Positions 21,759-30,547 of a stretch of 64,000 nucleotides of DNA are shown piece after piece. Position numbers and translations under genes: made by a program. The stretch covers positions 1-64,000 of the forward strand of contig NZ_QBJD02000014.1 in NCBI RefSeq assembly GCF_003057745.1. The letters run 5' to 3'. Numbering within the stretch: position 1 is the stretch's first letter; every line of letters begins with the position of its first letter. The notes beneath the pieces were generated by a model. The model was not told the origin of the DNA. It did no database searches and saw nothing but the letters and a program-made list of their open reading frames with translations. Origin of the DNA: Enterobacter sp. RIT418 (GTDB taxonomy: Bacteria; Pseudomonadota; Gammaproteobacteria; Enterobacterales; Enterobacteriaceae).

Positions 21759-22688
21759 TTAACCAGGCATCGCCTCACGCGGAATAATCGCTCCGCGATA
21801 CTGGATCACCGTGCTGGCCGTGAGATGGCCACGCTTCGCCGCCGCTTCCGGCGAGCCTCCCGTCAGGCGTACTGCCAGATAGCCCGCGCTGAACGAATCG
21901 CCCGCCGCCGTGGTATCGATCACCTTCTCTTTCGCTAATGCCACCGCCGGAACCTCAACGGTCGCTTCGCCTGGTATCGCGATAAGGCACGCGTCCGCCC
22001 CGCGCTTAATCACAATCTCACCCACGCCAGCGGCCTGCGTGCGGGCGATAACCTCATCAACCGGCTTTTCATCCCACAGCGCGTCTTCGTCGTCCAGCGT
22101 GAGGAATGCAATATCGGTGCATTCCAGCATCTGCTGGTACACCCGCTGCGTCTCTTCGCGGCTGGCCCACAGGCGCGGGCGGTAGTTATTATCGAAGATG
22201 ACTTTGCCGCCGTTGGCGCGGCACTCGCGCAGCAGCGAAAACAGCTTTTCGCGGCTTTCCGGGCTCAAAATCGCCAGGCTGATGCCGCTCAGGTAGAGAT
22301 AATCAAACGTCGCCAGCTTTTCGCAGATTGCCGGTGCCGCATCGCTTTCCAGCCAGAACCTGGCCGCGGCCTCGTTGCGCCAGTAGTAAAAGGTGCGCTC
22401 CCCGGTGCTGTCGGTTTCGATGTAGTAAAGCCCCGGCAGGCGGTTTTCCATGCGCTGGATCAGCCCGGTTTGTACGTTTTCACTCTGCCAGGCCTCCAGC
22501 ATCTGCTGGCTAAAGCTGTCCGTTCCCAGCGCCGTCACATAGCTTACGCTCAGGGCCTCGGGCGCCACCTGACGGGCAATATAAACGGATGTATTTAACG
22601 TATCGCCCCCAAAACCGCGGCTGACATCCGCGCCTTTTTGGGACAGCTCAATCATGCATTCGCCAATCACGGCAATTTTTTTGGACAT
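21759..22688 (-). CDS. kdgK: 2-keto-3-deoxygluconate kinase KdgK
   Basis: A cytoplasmic PfkB/ribokinase-family enzyme: KDG + ATP to KDPG, feeding hexuronate and pectin breakdown into the Entner-Doudoroff pathway. It has 309 residues. The N-terminal GECMIELS and GGDTLNTSVY bind sugar. The C-terminal PfkB signature DTTAAGDSFSAGYLAVRL holds the catalytic Asp and anion hole. Translation from 22688 gives MSKKIAVIGE as in E. coli; the frame stays open 20 codons upstream without similarity. It is monocistronic, convergent with yhjJ, with a possible KdgR site upstream. Confidence 0.97.
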   Translation of the reverse strand: MSKKIAVIGECMIELSQKGADVSRGFGGDTLNTSVYIARQVAPEALSVSYVTALGTDSFSQQMLEAWQSENVQTGLIQRMENRLPGLYYIETDSTGERTFYYWRNEAAARFWLESDAAPAICEKLATFDYLYLSGISLAILSPESREKLFSLLRECRANGGKVIFDNNYRPRLWASREETQRVYQQMLECTDIAFLTLDDEDALWDEKPVDEVIARTQAAGVGEIVIKRGADACLIAIPGEATVEVPAVALAKEKVIDTTAAGDSFSAGYLAVRLTGGSPEAAAKRGHLTASTVIQYRGAIIPREAMPG

Positions 22689-22753
22689 AGTTGGAAACCT
22701 GAACAGAGACATTAACGGTAGTGTGCGTTGAGTGAATAACGCGGTCAACTATA

Positions 22754-22770
22754 TTAAAACGTCGTTCCAA
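22754..22770 (-). promoter_or_regulatory. Possible KdgR operator upstream of kdgK
   Basis: On the minus strand TTGGAACGACGTTTTAA resembles the GAAC-n3-GTTT core of KdgR sites and lies about 70 bases before the kdgK ATG, a sensible place for an operator. The match is by eye to a remembered consensus. Confidence 0.4.
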
Positions 22771-22843
22771 TATTTTATTTGAGCCAGCACGCGTTCCTGC
22801 TAATTTCTGTCATCTTAATTTCATTTTCCCGGCGAACTGAACA

Positions 22844-22870
22844 TAAAGTTCTCAATTGCCGCGCCGATAA
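22844..22870 (+). promoter_or_regulatory. Sigma-28 (FliA) promoter of pdeH
   Basis: TAAA, exactly 15 bases, GCCGATAA: a perfect match to the flagellar class 3 consensus, ending about 50 bases before the pdeH ATG. It makes pdeH a flagellar-regulon gene, as in E. coli (yhjH). Confidence 0.93.
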
Positions 22871-22921
22871 TCCTGTGACGAGTCCAGAAAGGCTATTCCC
22901 CCATACAACAGGACATCTGAA

Positions 22922-23695
22922 ATGAAGTCAGAGCAGGTTATCCACCGGCTGAACATTACGCCTGAGGCAAGTATTGAGAACTTGCAGGAGCATCGCTACT
23001 GGCTGCAATGTGAACGCGCGTACACCTATCAACCGATCTACCGCACCACCGGCCAGCTGATGGCGATTGAGATCTTAACGATCGTGACGCACCCGTCCAA
23101 TCCCTCGCTGCGTATCGCGCCGGACCGCTATTTTGCGGAAGTGGCTGTGCGCCAGCGTATCGACGTGCTGGAGGAGCAGCTGAACATGCTGTACTCCCGC
23201 CGCGCCTTCTTTGAACAGCACGGCATTCTGGCATCGGTGAACGTGGATGGCCCAACGCTGATGGCGCTGCGCCAGAATGCGAAGCTGCAGGCGCTGATCG
23301 CGACCCTGCCGTGGATGCGCTTTGAGCTGGTTGAGCACATTCGCCTGCCGCAGGACTCCTCGTTTGCGTCGATGTGCGAGTTTGGCCCGCTCTGGCTGGA
23401 TGACTTCGGGACCGGGATGGCGAACTTCTCTGCGCTCAGCGAGGTTCGCTACGACTACATTAAAGTGGCGCGCGACCTGTTCATTATGCTGCGCCAGACC
23501 TCCGAAGGCCGAAATCTGTTCACCCTGCTGCTGCAGCTGATGAACCGTTATTGTCAGGGCGTCATTGTCGAAGGCGTTGAAACGCTGGAAGAGTGGCGAG
23601 ACGTGCAAAATTCACCGGCCGCTGCCGCGCAGGGCTATTTTCTCTCCCGCCCGGTGCCGATGGACACGCTGGATAATGTGATTATCTCATTGTAA
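22922..23695 (+). CDS. pdeH: c-di-GMP phosphodiesterase PdeH (YhjH)
   Basis: A soluble stand-alone EAL protein of 257 residues. In E. coli it is the main phosphodiesterase that keeps c-di-GMP low in motile cells, freeing the flagellar brake YcgR and blocking curli and cellulose. The EAL signature reads EIL within LMAIEILTIVTHP (E. coli ELL). The catalytic Glu is kept, as are NVDGPT, FELVEH, LDDFGTGMAN and VEGVET. Its sigma-28 promoter ties it to flagellar assembly, and it shares the region with the cellulose synthase it antagonises. Confidence 0.96.
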   Translation: MKSEQVIHRLNITPEASIENLQEHRYWLQCERAYTYQPIYRTTGQLMAIEILTIVTHPSNPSLRIAPDRYFAEVAVRQRIDVLEEQLNMLYSRRAFFEQHGILASVNVDGPTLMALRQNAKLQALIATLPWMRFELVEHIRLPQDSSFASMCEFGPLWLDDFGTGMANFSALSEVRYDYIKVARDLFIMLRQTSEGRNLFTLLLQLMNRYCQGVIVEGVETLEEWRDVQNSPAAAAQGYFLSRPVPMDTLDNVIISL

Positions 23696-23815
23696 GTAAA
23701 GCTGTTTCCCATAATGGTGCGTTGCCGTTACGCGCTATTCCCGGACGCAGCATCCCCGTATCCCCGCGCCATGAACTATATTCATGGAAGCACGTCATCA
23801 GGAAAGGGGGAAACA

Positions 23816-25858
23816 ATGACAAAAACGGCCAGGATTGCCACCTGGGTTATAGGGATTTTCTTGTTGTTGATCGTGGTCGCTATCATCATCATTGCCACGT
23901 TTGACTGGAACCGCCTCAAGCCGACCATCAACCATAAAGTCTCGACCGAGCTTAACCGGCCCTTCGCCATCCGAGGCGATCTGGGCGTAGTATGGGAGCG
24001 CCAGAAAGAGGAGACCGGCTGGCGAAGCTGGGTTCCGTGGCCGCACGTCCACGCCGACGATATTATTCTCGGCAACCCGCCCGATATTCCTGAAGTGACT
24101 ATGGTCCACCTGCCGCGCGTGGAAGCCACGCTGGCGCCGCTCGCGCTGCTGACCAAAACGGTGTACCTCCCGTGGATCAAGCTTAAGCAGCCCGACGCGC
24201 GCCTGATCCGGCTGTCAGAGAAAAACAACAACTGGACGTTCAATCTCGCCAGCAGCGACGAAAAAGATCCTAACGCGCAGCCGTCATCCTGGTCGTTCCG
24301 TCTCGACAATATCCTGTTCGATCGCGGGCGGATCGCCATTGACGACAAGGTCAGCAAGGCCGACGTGCAGATCCTGGTCGATCCGCTGGGCAAGCCGCTG
24401 CCGTTCAGCGAGGTAACGGGCAATAAAGCCAAGGGGGACAACGCGAAAGCAGGCGATTACGTCTTTGGCCTGACGGCGAAAGGGCACTACAACGGCCAGC
24501 CGCTCACCGGTACCGGTAAAATTGGCGGCATGCTGGCCTTACGCAGCGAGGGCACGCCGTTCCCGGTGCAGGCGGATTTCCGCTCCGGAAACACCCGCGT
24601 GGCGTTTGTGGGAACGGTTAACGACCCGATGAACATGGGCGGCGTCGATCTCCAGCTGAAGTTTGCCGGCGATTCGCTGGGCGAGCTGTACGACCTGACG
24701 GGCGTGCTGCTGCCGGATACGCCGCCGTTTGAAACGGACGGGCATCTGGTGGCGAAAATCAACGCCGAAAAATCCTCCGTCTTCGACTACCGCGGATTTA
24801 ACGGGCGCATCGGCGACAGCGATATTCACGGCACGCTCACCTACACCACCGGGAAACCGCGTCCGAAGCTCGAAGGCGACGTTGAGTCGCGCCAGCTGCG
24901 CCTGGCCGACCTGGGCCCGCTGATTGGCGTGGATTCCGGCAAAGGCACCAAGTCGAAAGAGGTCAAAAAGGACGTTCAGCCCGCGGGCAAAGTGCTGCCC
25001 TACGATCGCTTTGAAACCGACAAGTGGGACGTGATGGACGCCGATGTGCGGTTTAAAGGCGGAAAAATCGAGCACGGCAGCACGCTGCCCATCAGCAATC
25101 TTTCTACCCATATTCTTCTCAAAAACGCCGACCTGCGCCTGCAGCCGCTGAAGTTTGGCCTGGCGGGCGGGACCATCTCGTCAAACATCCATCTTGAAGG
25201 CGACAAAAAGCCGATGCAGGGGCGGGCGGAAATTCAGGCGCGCAGGCTGAAGCTTAAGGAGCTGATGCCGAACGTCGAGCTGATGCAAAAAACCCTGGGC
25301 GAGATGAACGGCGATGCCGACATTCGCGGGGTCGGCAACTCCGTGGCGGCGCTGCTGGGAAGCGGCAACGGCAACCTAAAGCTCCTGATGAACGATGGCC
25401 TCATTAGCCGCAACCTGATGGAAATTCTGGGGCTTAACGTCGGTAACTTCATTATCGGGCAGATCTTCGGGGACGACGAGGTGCGGGTAAACTGCGCGGC
25501 GGCAAACCTGAACCTGGTCAACGGCGTCGCGCGTCCGCAGATTTTCGCCTTTGACACTGAAAATGCCGTTATCAACGTCACCGGGACGGCCAGCATGGCG
25601 TCGGAACAGCTGGATTTGACGATCGATCCTGAAAGCAAGGGCATTCGCATCATCACGCTGCGCTCGCCGCTCTACGTGCGCGGCACCTTTAAAAATCCGC
25701 AGGCCGGGGTGAAGCCCGGACCGCTGATCGCGCGCGGCGCGGTGGCCGCCGCGCTGGCAACGCTGGTCACGCCAGCCGCAGCGCTGCTGGCGCTGATTTC
25801 ACCGTCGGAAGGGGATGCGAACCAGTGTCGGACGATACTGTCGCAGATGAAGCACTAA
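23816..25858 (+). CDS. yhjG: AsmA-family inner-membrane protein YhjG
   Basis: A 680-residue protein with an N-terminal TM helix (about 8-30) followed by a large periplasmic region: an AsmA N-terminal domain with FDWNRLKPTINHKVSTELNRPFA-type sequence, and an AsmA C-terminal domain (about 430-640). Family members form bridge-like periplasmic beta-grooves thought to move phospholipid between membranes; for YhjG itself the role is unproven. The start at 23816 has GAAAGGGGGAAA before it and matches E. coli; the frame is open further upstream without similarity. It follows pdeH by 120 bases on the same strand. Confidence 0.94.
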   Translation: MTKTARIATWVIGIFLLLIVVAIIIIATFDWNRLKPTINHKVSTELNRPFAIRGDLGVVWERQKEETGWRSWVPWPHVHADDIILGNPPDIPEVTMVHLPRVEATLAPLALLTKTVYLPWIKLKQPDARLIRLSEKNNNWTFNLASSDEKDPNAQPSSWSFRLDNILFDRGRIAIDDKVSKADVQILVDPLGKPLPFSEVTGNKAKGDNAKAGDYVFGLTAKGHYNGQPLTGTGKIGGMLALRSEGTPFPVQADFRSGNTRVAFVGTVNDPMNMGGVDLQLKFAGDSLGELYDLTGVLLPDTPPFETDGHLVAKINAEKSSVFDYRGFNGRIGDSDIHGTLTYTTGKPRPKLEGDVESRQLRLADLGPLIGVDSGKGTKSKEVKKDVQPAGKVLPYDRFETDKWDVMDADVRFKGGKIEHGSTLPISNLSTHILLKNADLRLQPLKFGLAGGTISSNIHLEGDKKPMQGRAEIQARRLKLKELMPNVELMQKTLGEMNGDADIRGVGNSVAALLGSGNGNLKLLMNDGLISRNLMEILGLNVGNFIIGQIFGDDEVRVNCAAANLNLVNGVARPQIFAFDTENAVINVTGTASMASEQLDLTIDPESKGIRIITLRSPLYVRGTFKNPQAGVKPGPLIARGAVAAALATLVTPAAALLALISPSEGDANQCRTILSQMKH

Positions 25859-25870
25859 GCGGAAGGGGGT

Positions 25871-26230
25871 TTAGGGTTCGGCCCTGAACCCTTCAAACCG
25901 CGTTCCCTTATAGCTCAGCAGGCCCGCGTCACCGACGGTCAGCTGGTGATACTGCTGCGCGTCCAGGCGAAACGTCATCTCAAGGCCGCCGTTTTGCGGC
26001 CTGAAGCTGGCTTCATAGCGCATCGCCGTGCCCGCAGGCGTCACCTGCTGCTGGCGCGAGCGGCGCTCGTTGATCGGCTTTTCGCGCTTATTGCTTACCA
26101 CCACCCGCTTTTGCAGCAGCGGCGCGGCGTCGTTTTCGGCCTTCTCGCGGCGCTGCTGGACGAAGCGAAACGATGCGGCAATGACGATAATCGCCACCAC
26201 CACCACGAAAAAAAGCGGCATCTTGCTCAT
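25871..26230 (-). CDS. yhhM: DUF2500 membrane protein YhhM
   Basis: A 119-residue protein of unknown function. The N-terminal TM helix covers residues 4-22, followed by a basic linker (QQRREKAEN), a conserved block VVSNKREKPINERRSRQQQV and a small beta-rich domain ending YKGTRFEGF. E. coli has the same gene beside yhhN and zntA. It converges on yhjG with 12 bases between the stops; in E. coli these two genes are not neighbours, so this is a synteny join. Confidence 0.92.
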   Translation of the reverse strand: MSKMPLFFVVVVAIIVIAASFRFVQQRREKAENDAAPLLQKRVVVSNKREKPINERRSRQQQVTPAGTAMRYEASFRPQNGGLEMTFRLDAQQYHQLTVGDAGLLSYKGTRFEGFRAEP

Positions 26231-26359
26231 TGAGGTATCCCATCAGATTTTGCGGATTTAAGGATACCCCGGCTTCCCCGGCATTGCCAAACGCCGTGCT
26301 GCGTCACTACACTGGGTGTGAAACTGATTATTCAGCCGTAACAGATACAGGGAGTTAAT

Positions 26360-26986
26360 ATGCTTTGGTCATTTATCGCTGTCTGTTTTTCCGCATGGCT
26401 TTACGTCGATGCGTCTTATCGTGGCCCTGCCTGGCAGCGCTGGCTGTTTAAGCCCGTCACGCTGTTGCTCCTGCTGCTGCTTGCCTGGCAAGCGCCGATG
26501 TTTAACGCCGTCAGCTATCTGGTGCTCGCCGGGCTCTGCGCCTCGCTGATTGGTGATGCCCTGACGCTGCTGCCGCGACAGCGCCTGCTGTACGCCATCG
26601 GGGCGTTCTTCCTGTCGCACCTGCTGTATACCCTCTACTTCGCCAGCCAGATGACGCTCTCAATCTTCTGGCCGCTCCCGCTGGTGCTGCTGGTCATCGG
26701 TGCGCTGCTGCTCGCCGTCATCTGGACGCGCCTGGAGGAGATGCGCTGGCCGGTGTCTACCTTTATCGCCATGACGCTGGTGATGGTGTGGCTGGCGGGC
26801 GAGCTGTGGTTCTTCCGCCCGACCTCGCAGGCGATGTCCGCCTTCTTTGGCGCCGCGCTTCTGTTAATCGGCAATATCGTCTGGCTGGGCAGCCACTATC
26901 GCCGCCGCTTCCGCGCGGATAACGCGATAGCCGCCGCGTGTTACTTCGCTGGGCACTTCCTGATTGTGCGTTCGCTCTATATCTAA
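26360..26986 (+). CDS. yhhN: YhhN-family membrane protein (TMEM86 / lysoplasmalogenase-like)
   Basis: A 208-residue polytopic protein with seven to eight TM helices, of the YhhN family. Eukaryotic TMEM86B of this family hydrolyses lysoplasmalogen; the enterobacterial activity is not established, so the enzymatic name is only a family label. The conserved [12 protein letters not shown] region with the family's acidic residue in a TM is visible. It sits directly upstream of zntA on the same strand, divergent from yhhM. Confidence 0.93.
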   Translation: MLWSFIAVCFSAWLYVDASYRGPAWQRWLFKPVTLLLLLLLAWQAPMFNAVSYLVLAGLCASLIGDALTLLPRQRLLYAIGAFFLSHLLYTLYFASQMTLSIFWPLPLVLLVIGALLLAVIWTRLEEMRWPVSTFIAMTLVMVWLAGELWFFRPTSQAMSAFFGAALLLIGNIVWLGSHYRRRFRADNAIAAACYFAGHFLIVRSLYI

Positions 26987-26993
26987 ATAACCC

Positions 26994-27025
26994 TTGACTC
27001 TGGAGTCGACTCCAGAGTGCATACT
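26994..27025 (+). promoter_or_regulatory. ZntR-controlled zntA promoter
   Basis: -35 TTGACT (26994-26999), then a 20-base spacer, then -10 CATACT (27020-27025). The spacer region holds the perfect dyad ACTCTGGAGTC/GACTCCAGAGT at 26997-27018. Over-long spacer plus central dyad is the hallmark of MerR-family activation, and the dyad is the known ZntR operator sequence. Confidence 0.95.
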
Positions 27026-27063
27026 CCGGTTAATGAGAAAATTATCATTAGCCGGAGGCTGCT

Positions 27064-29250
27064 ATGTCTGCTCCTGAATCTTCTAAAAAAGTCCCACAAT
27101 TCTCTGCGCTTAAGCTCAGCCCGGCGCCTTTGAAAGCGCCATGCTGCGCCGGTGACGCTTGCGAAACCCAGGCTGAGCCTATGCCCGAAAGCGGAAACCG
27201 CTACAGCTGGGTGGTGAACGGCATGGACTGCGCCGCCTGCGCCCGCAAGGTTGAAAATGCGGTCAGGCAGGTGCCGGGCGTGAGCCATGTGCAGGTGCTG
27301 TTCGCGACCGAAAAGCTGCTGGTCAGCGCTGAAAACGACGTAAGCAGGCAGGTTGAAGCCGCCGTCGGCAAGGCCGGATATTCCCTGCGCAGCGAATCCG
27401 CGCCCGCTGAGAAAACCTCCCCGCTGCGGGAAAACCTGCCGCTGATAACGCTCATCGTCATGATGGCCATAAGCTGGGGCCTGGAACAGGTTAATCACCC
27501 GCTCGGCAACTTGGCCTTCGTTGCCACCACGCTTGTCGGGCTGTTCCCGATAGCCCGCCAGGCGCTGCGGCTGATAAAAAGCGGCAGCTGGTTCGCCATC
27601 GAAACGCTGATGAGCGTGGCCGCGATCGGCGCGCTGTTCATTGGCGCGACCGCCGAAGCGGCGATGGTGCTGCTGCTGTTCCTGATTGGCGAACGCCTTG
27701 AGGGCTGGGCGGCAAGCCGGGCGCGTAAAGGGGTAAGCGCCCTGATGGCGCTAAAGCCTGAGACCGCCACGCGGGTCGTTAACGACGCGCGTGAAACCGT
27801 CGCCATCACCACGCTGCGCCCCGGCGACGTGATTGAGGTCGCCGCGGGCGGGCGCCTGCCTGCTGACGGCACGCTGCTCACCGCCACCGCCAGCTTTGAT
27901 GAAAGCGCCCTTACCGGGGAATCTATTCCGGTAGAGCGCGCGGCGGGCGAAAAGGTTCCGGCGGGGGCGACAAGCGTCGATCGCCTGGTGCAGCTGACCG
28001 TGCTTTCCGAACCGGGCGACAGCGCCATCGACCGCATCCTGAAGCTGATTGAAGAGGCCGAGGAGCGCCGCGCGCCGGTTGAGCGGTTTATCGATCGCTT
28101 TAGCCGGATCTACACTCCCGTCATTATGCTGATTGCGCTGCTGGTGGCCGTCGTCCCGCCGCTGTTCTTCGCCGCGCCTTGGGAAGGCTGGGTTTATAAA
28201 GGCCTGACGCTGCTGCTGATTGGCTGTCCGTGCGCGCTGGTGATTTCCACCCCGGCGGCGATCACCTCGGGCCTGGCGGCCGCGGCGCGTCGCGGGGCGC
28301 TGATCAAGGGCGGTGCCGCGCTGGAGCAGCTCAGCCGGATTCAGCATATCGCATTCGACAAAACCGGCACGCTGACCGTCGGCAGGCCGCAGGTTACCGG
28401 TATTTATCCGCAGGATAGCCATGAAGATGAACTGCTCGCCGTTGCCGCCGCCGTGGAGCAAGGCTCAACGCATCCGCTGGCGCAGGCCATCGTGCGCGAA
28501 GCCCAGTCTCGCGGGCTGACGATACCGGCCGCCACGGCGCAGCGCGCGCTGGTGGGCTCAGGAATTGAAGCGGAGGTTGCGGGTAAAAAGGTGCTGATCG
28601 TCGCGGCGGATAAGTTCCCGGCGCCGGAGCTGCGGGATCGCGTTGCGTCTCTGGAGCAGGGAGGGCAAACGGTGGTGGTTGTCGTTGAGGACGGCGCGCT
28701 AAAAGGCGTGCTCGCGCTGCGCGATACCCTGCGCGATGACGCCAAGGAGGCGATTGCCGCGCTGCGCCAGCTCAACGTGCAGGGCGTGATCCTGACCGGC
28801 GATAATCCGCGCGCGGCCGCCGCGATTGCCGGCGAGCTTGGGCTGGATTATAAGGCGGGCCTGCTGCCGGCGGATAAAGTCACCGCCGTCACCGAGCTCA
28901 ACGGCCAGGCGCCGCTGGCGATGGTGGGAGACGGCATCAACGATGCGCCGGCAATGAAGGCTTCGACCATCGGCATTGCGATGGGCAGCGGCACCGACGT
29001 GGCGCTCGAAACCGCGGACGCGGCGTTGACCCACAACCGGCTGACCGGCCTGGCGCAAACGATCGGCCTGGCCCGCGCGACGCGCGCCAACATCCGGCAA
29101 AACATCTCGATTGCGCTGGGGCTGAAGGGGATATTTCTCGTCACCACCCTGCTCGGCATGACGGGCCTATGGCTGGCGGTGCTGGCGGACACCGGGGCGA
29201 CGGTGCTGGTCACGGCAAACGCGCTGCGGCTGCTGCGGCGCAAGGCGTAA
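27064..29250 (+). CDS. zntA: Zn(II)/Cd(II)/Pb(II) exporting P1B-ATPase ZntA
   Basis: An inner-membrane ATPase that expels zinc, cadmium and lead. It has 728 residues (E. coli 732). The N-terminal Cys-rich tail (CCAGDACE) is followed by a heavy-metal domain with GMDCAAC (Cys56, Cys59), eight TM helices with the CPC metal site at 388-390, the actuator TGES, phosphorylation Asp432 in DKTGT, and GDGINDAPA. It is induced by ZntR through the promoter upstream. In E. coli the next gene is tusA; here the accessory type VI islet follows. Confidence 0.98.
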   Translation: MSAPESSKKVPQFSALKLSPAPLKAPCCAGDACETQAEPMPESGNRYSWVVNGMDCAACARKVENAVRQVPGVSHVQVLFATEKLLVSAENDVSRQVEAAVGKAGYSLRSESAPAEKTSPLRENLPLITLIVMMAISWGLEQVNHPLGNLAFVATTLVGLFPIARQALRLIKSGSWFAIETLMSVAAIGALFIGATAEAAMVLLLFLIGERLEGWAASRARKGVSALMALKPETATRVVNDARETVAITTLRPGDVIEVAAGGRLPADGTLLTATASFDESALTGESIPVERAAGEKVPAGATSVDRLVQLTVLSEPGDSAIDRILKLIEEAEERRAPVERFIDRFSRIYTPVIMLIALLVAVVPPLFFAAPWEGWVYKGLTLLLIGCPCALVISTPAAITSGLAAAARRGALIKGGAALEQLSRIQHIAFDKTGTLTVGRPQVTGIYPQDSHEDELLAVAAAVEQGSTHPLAQAIVREAQSRGLTIPAATAQRALVGSGIEAEVAGKKVLIVAADKFPAPELRDRVASLEQGGQTVVVVVEDGALKGVLALRDTLRDDAKEAIAALRQLNVQGVILTGDNPRAAAAIAGELGLDYKAGLLPADKVTAVTELNGQAPLAMVGDGINDAPAMKASTIGIAMGSGTDVALETADAALTHNRLTGLAQTIGLARATRANIRQNISIALGLKGIFLVTTLLGMTGLWLAVLADTGATVLVTANALRLLRRKA

Positions 29251-29263
29251 AATCGTTAACGTG

Positions 29264-29293
29264 TGCCGGGTCAGCAATGGATGCCGCCCGGCA
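29264..29293 (+). terminator. Hairpin after zntA
   Basis: TGCCGGG, a 16-base loop, CCCGGCA, without a T-run. It is a weak terminator or REP-like element at the end of zntA. Confidence 0.4.
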
Positions 29294-29453
29294 TATTAGG
29301 CTTCTGCGCTAACGGCTTAATTTTGATTAAAAAACGCCTGGTCATCCTCTGAAAATGAATGATGCAAGGCGGAATCGTGATCGGCTCTGGACATTCTTTG
29401 GGTGTTGGGGAATAGGCTTGGCCTCATTGCCGCAATTTCTCAAAGGATAAAGA
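29294..29453. other. zntA to islet intergenic region
   Basis: About 160 bases between the zntA hairpin and the short upstream ORF (325 bases from zntA to the 235-residue gene). It is more AT-rich than zntA, with TTGATT/AAAAAACG around 29326, a possible promoter. No confident promoter, repeat or attachment site is visible. Confidence 0.4.
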
Positions 29454-29573
29454 ATGGGGTTTATGACGGTTTTAGTGCTGCGGTTGAGTGCAGCATGCAA
29501 ACGCTCTTCAACGACAGAAAATCTTCAGCATGCGCCTGGCCTCCAGCCATCCCGCGAAAGCGCCGGGAGTTAA
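29454..29573 (+). CDS. Possible 39-codon upstream ORF (leader peptide) of the type VI islet
   Basis: An ATG preceded by AAAGGA at six bases begins a 39-residue frame: MGFMTVLVLRLSAACKR, then a polar tail ending ESAGS. It stops at TAA two bases before the next ATG, and the next gene's GGGAG ribosome site lies inside its last codons. That geometry would couple translation of the two. I do not recognise the peptide, and a 39-codon frame can arise by chance. Confidence 0.3.
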   Translation: MGFMTVLVLRLSAACKRSSTTENLQHAPGLQPSRESAGS

Positions 29574-29575
29574 GG

Positions 29576-30283
29576 ATGTATCACTCAGAAGAGGTCATTC
29601 GCCAGCTACAAAGCCAAAAAGTATTGGCCATGAAGCTAGACCGTGCGGTGCGGGCTGTTGGCGAAGAGGTAAAGCAGCATGTGAGCAATATCGGTGCCGG
29701 AGCACAACGCCTGCTTAACTACACATCTTGCCTGACGGATGAGTATTACGACGTCTGCACCAAACAGCATCTCGAAGACTCACGTTTTCGAAAGGGAATC
29801 GTCCATCTCGTTACCCGCAGGAATATTGTCAGCGAGATGATCAGCGCGTACGTCGAGGAGATGGTTAAGGATTTCTCTCCCGACCAGCTTGCAGAGATTC
29901 AAAGAATTTTAATGCACGTAAACGTGTATATCTCTACTAGTTCGCTTACGTCCTATGCTTTTGCAACCGGCGTCGCGGCTGCTATCAGCCTTCATATCAC
30001 TCTTCCCCTCTCAGGCCTGAAAGCCGCAGCAGGTTTAACAAGTGCGGTTGCGGGAAGTCTTGGCGTCTATGGGATCGTGCAGCATGCGGCGGAAAGCGCG
30101 AGACGCCTGCAGATTCAGCATCCCGCCTATTACCAGATGCTCTATTTTCGCGAGATAGAGATGATGTACTTTCTTGTGGAGCCCATCTTTATGCGAGCTG
30201 GCGTGCTCTCTCAGCAATGGACGGATAGCCATAACGTTCCTGGCGTTGCCGACAAGATTATAAGATTAATGGGGAAACAGTAA
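29576..30283 (+). CDS. Unrecognised 235-residue protein with central Gly/Ala-rich hydrophobic region; candidate type VI effector
   Basis: I do not recognise this protein. The start at 29576 is chosen because GGGAG lies six bases before it; the frame is open 58 codons further upstream with unlikely composition. The first ~110 residues are charged and probably helical (EEVIRQLQSQKVLAMKLDRA). Residues 121-168 are strongly apolar and rich in Ala, Gly, Ser and Leu (FATGVAAAIS, AAAGLTSAVAGSLGVYGIV), resembling two short membrane-inserting helices. The C-terminal part is mixed. There is no signal peptide. It overlaps the next gene by one base and is followed by hcp, so an Hcp-delivered membrane-acting effector is a reasonable inference (pore-forming effectors such as Serratia Ssp6 are of similar size). 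Nothing in the sequence proves it. Confidence 0.6.
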   Translation: MYHSEEVIRQLQSQKVLAMKLDRAVRAVGEEVKQHVSNIGAGAQRLLNYTSCLTDEYYDVCTKQHLEDSRFRKGIVHLVTRRNIVSEMISAYVEEMVKDFSPDQLAEIQRILMHVNVYISTSSLTSYAFATGVAAAISLHITLPLSGLKAAAGLTSAVAGSLGVYGIVQHAAESARRLQIQHPAYYQMLYFREIEMMYFLVEPIFMRAGVLSQQWTDSHNVPGVADKIIRLMGKQ

Positions 30284-30465
30284 TGGGCTTTTTTAAACGC
30301 TGGCTCAAACATCAGTCCCAGATTTTCTTCTGGACCTACCTACCCATCATTCTCACATTCATCTTCGGCTACATACTCGACGTTTATTTTCCAGCAGTTA
30401 GTCAGGGCTTCATTCTGTTGTTTTATTTAGCAACGCTAGGACTGGCTTACAGGATCTGGCATTGA
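30283..30465 (+). CDS. 60-residue two-TM protein; candidate immunity partner
   Basis: A basic start (MGFFKRWLKHQ) is followed by TM 1 at about 13-33 (FFWTYLPIILTFIFGYI) and TM 2 at about 39-58, ending in RIWH. The ATG shares its A with the preceding stop (TAATG), so expression is coupled one-to-one with the 235-residue protein. Small inner-membrane proteins coupled to a membrane-acting toxin are typical immunity proteins, hence the inference. I do not recognise a family; it could instead be a small membrane accessory. Confidence 0.6.
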   Translation: MGFFKRWLKHQSQIFFWTYLPIILTFIFGYILDVYFPAVSQGFILLFYLATLGLAYRIWH

Positions 30466-30504
30466 GACACGGCAATGAGGGGCTATCTGAAAGGGTGAAC
30501 CACA

Positions 30505-30528
30505 AAGCACTTCATTATTTTGGTGCTT
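30505..30528 (+). repeat. Small inverted repeat ahead of hcp
   Basis: AAGCAC, 12 bases, GTGCTT, in the 82-base gap between the two-TM gene and hcp. There is no T-run; it could modulate hcp expression or be incidental. Confidence 0.3.
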
Positions 30529-30547
30529 ATTAATAAGGATATTCATT

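Noticed and set aside
26997..27018. Perfect 22-base palindrome before zntA considered as a novel repeat
   Set aside because: It is the known ZntR operator dyad inside a 20-bp-spacer promoter.
29402..29575. 58-codon upstream extension of the 235-residue islet protein
   Set aside because: The extension has no ribosome site, an unlikely composition, and overlaps a different short frame; the ATG at 29576 has GGGAG at ideal spacing.
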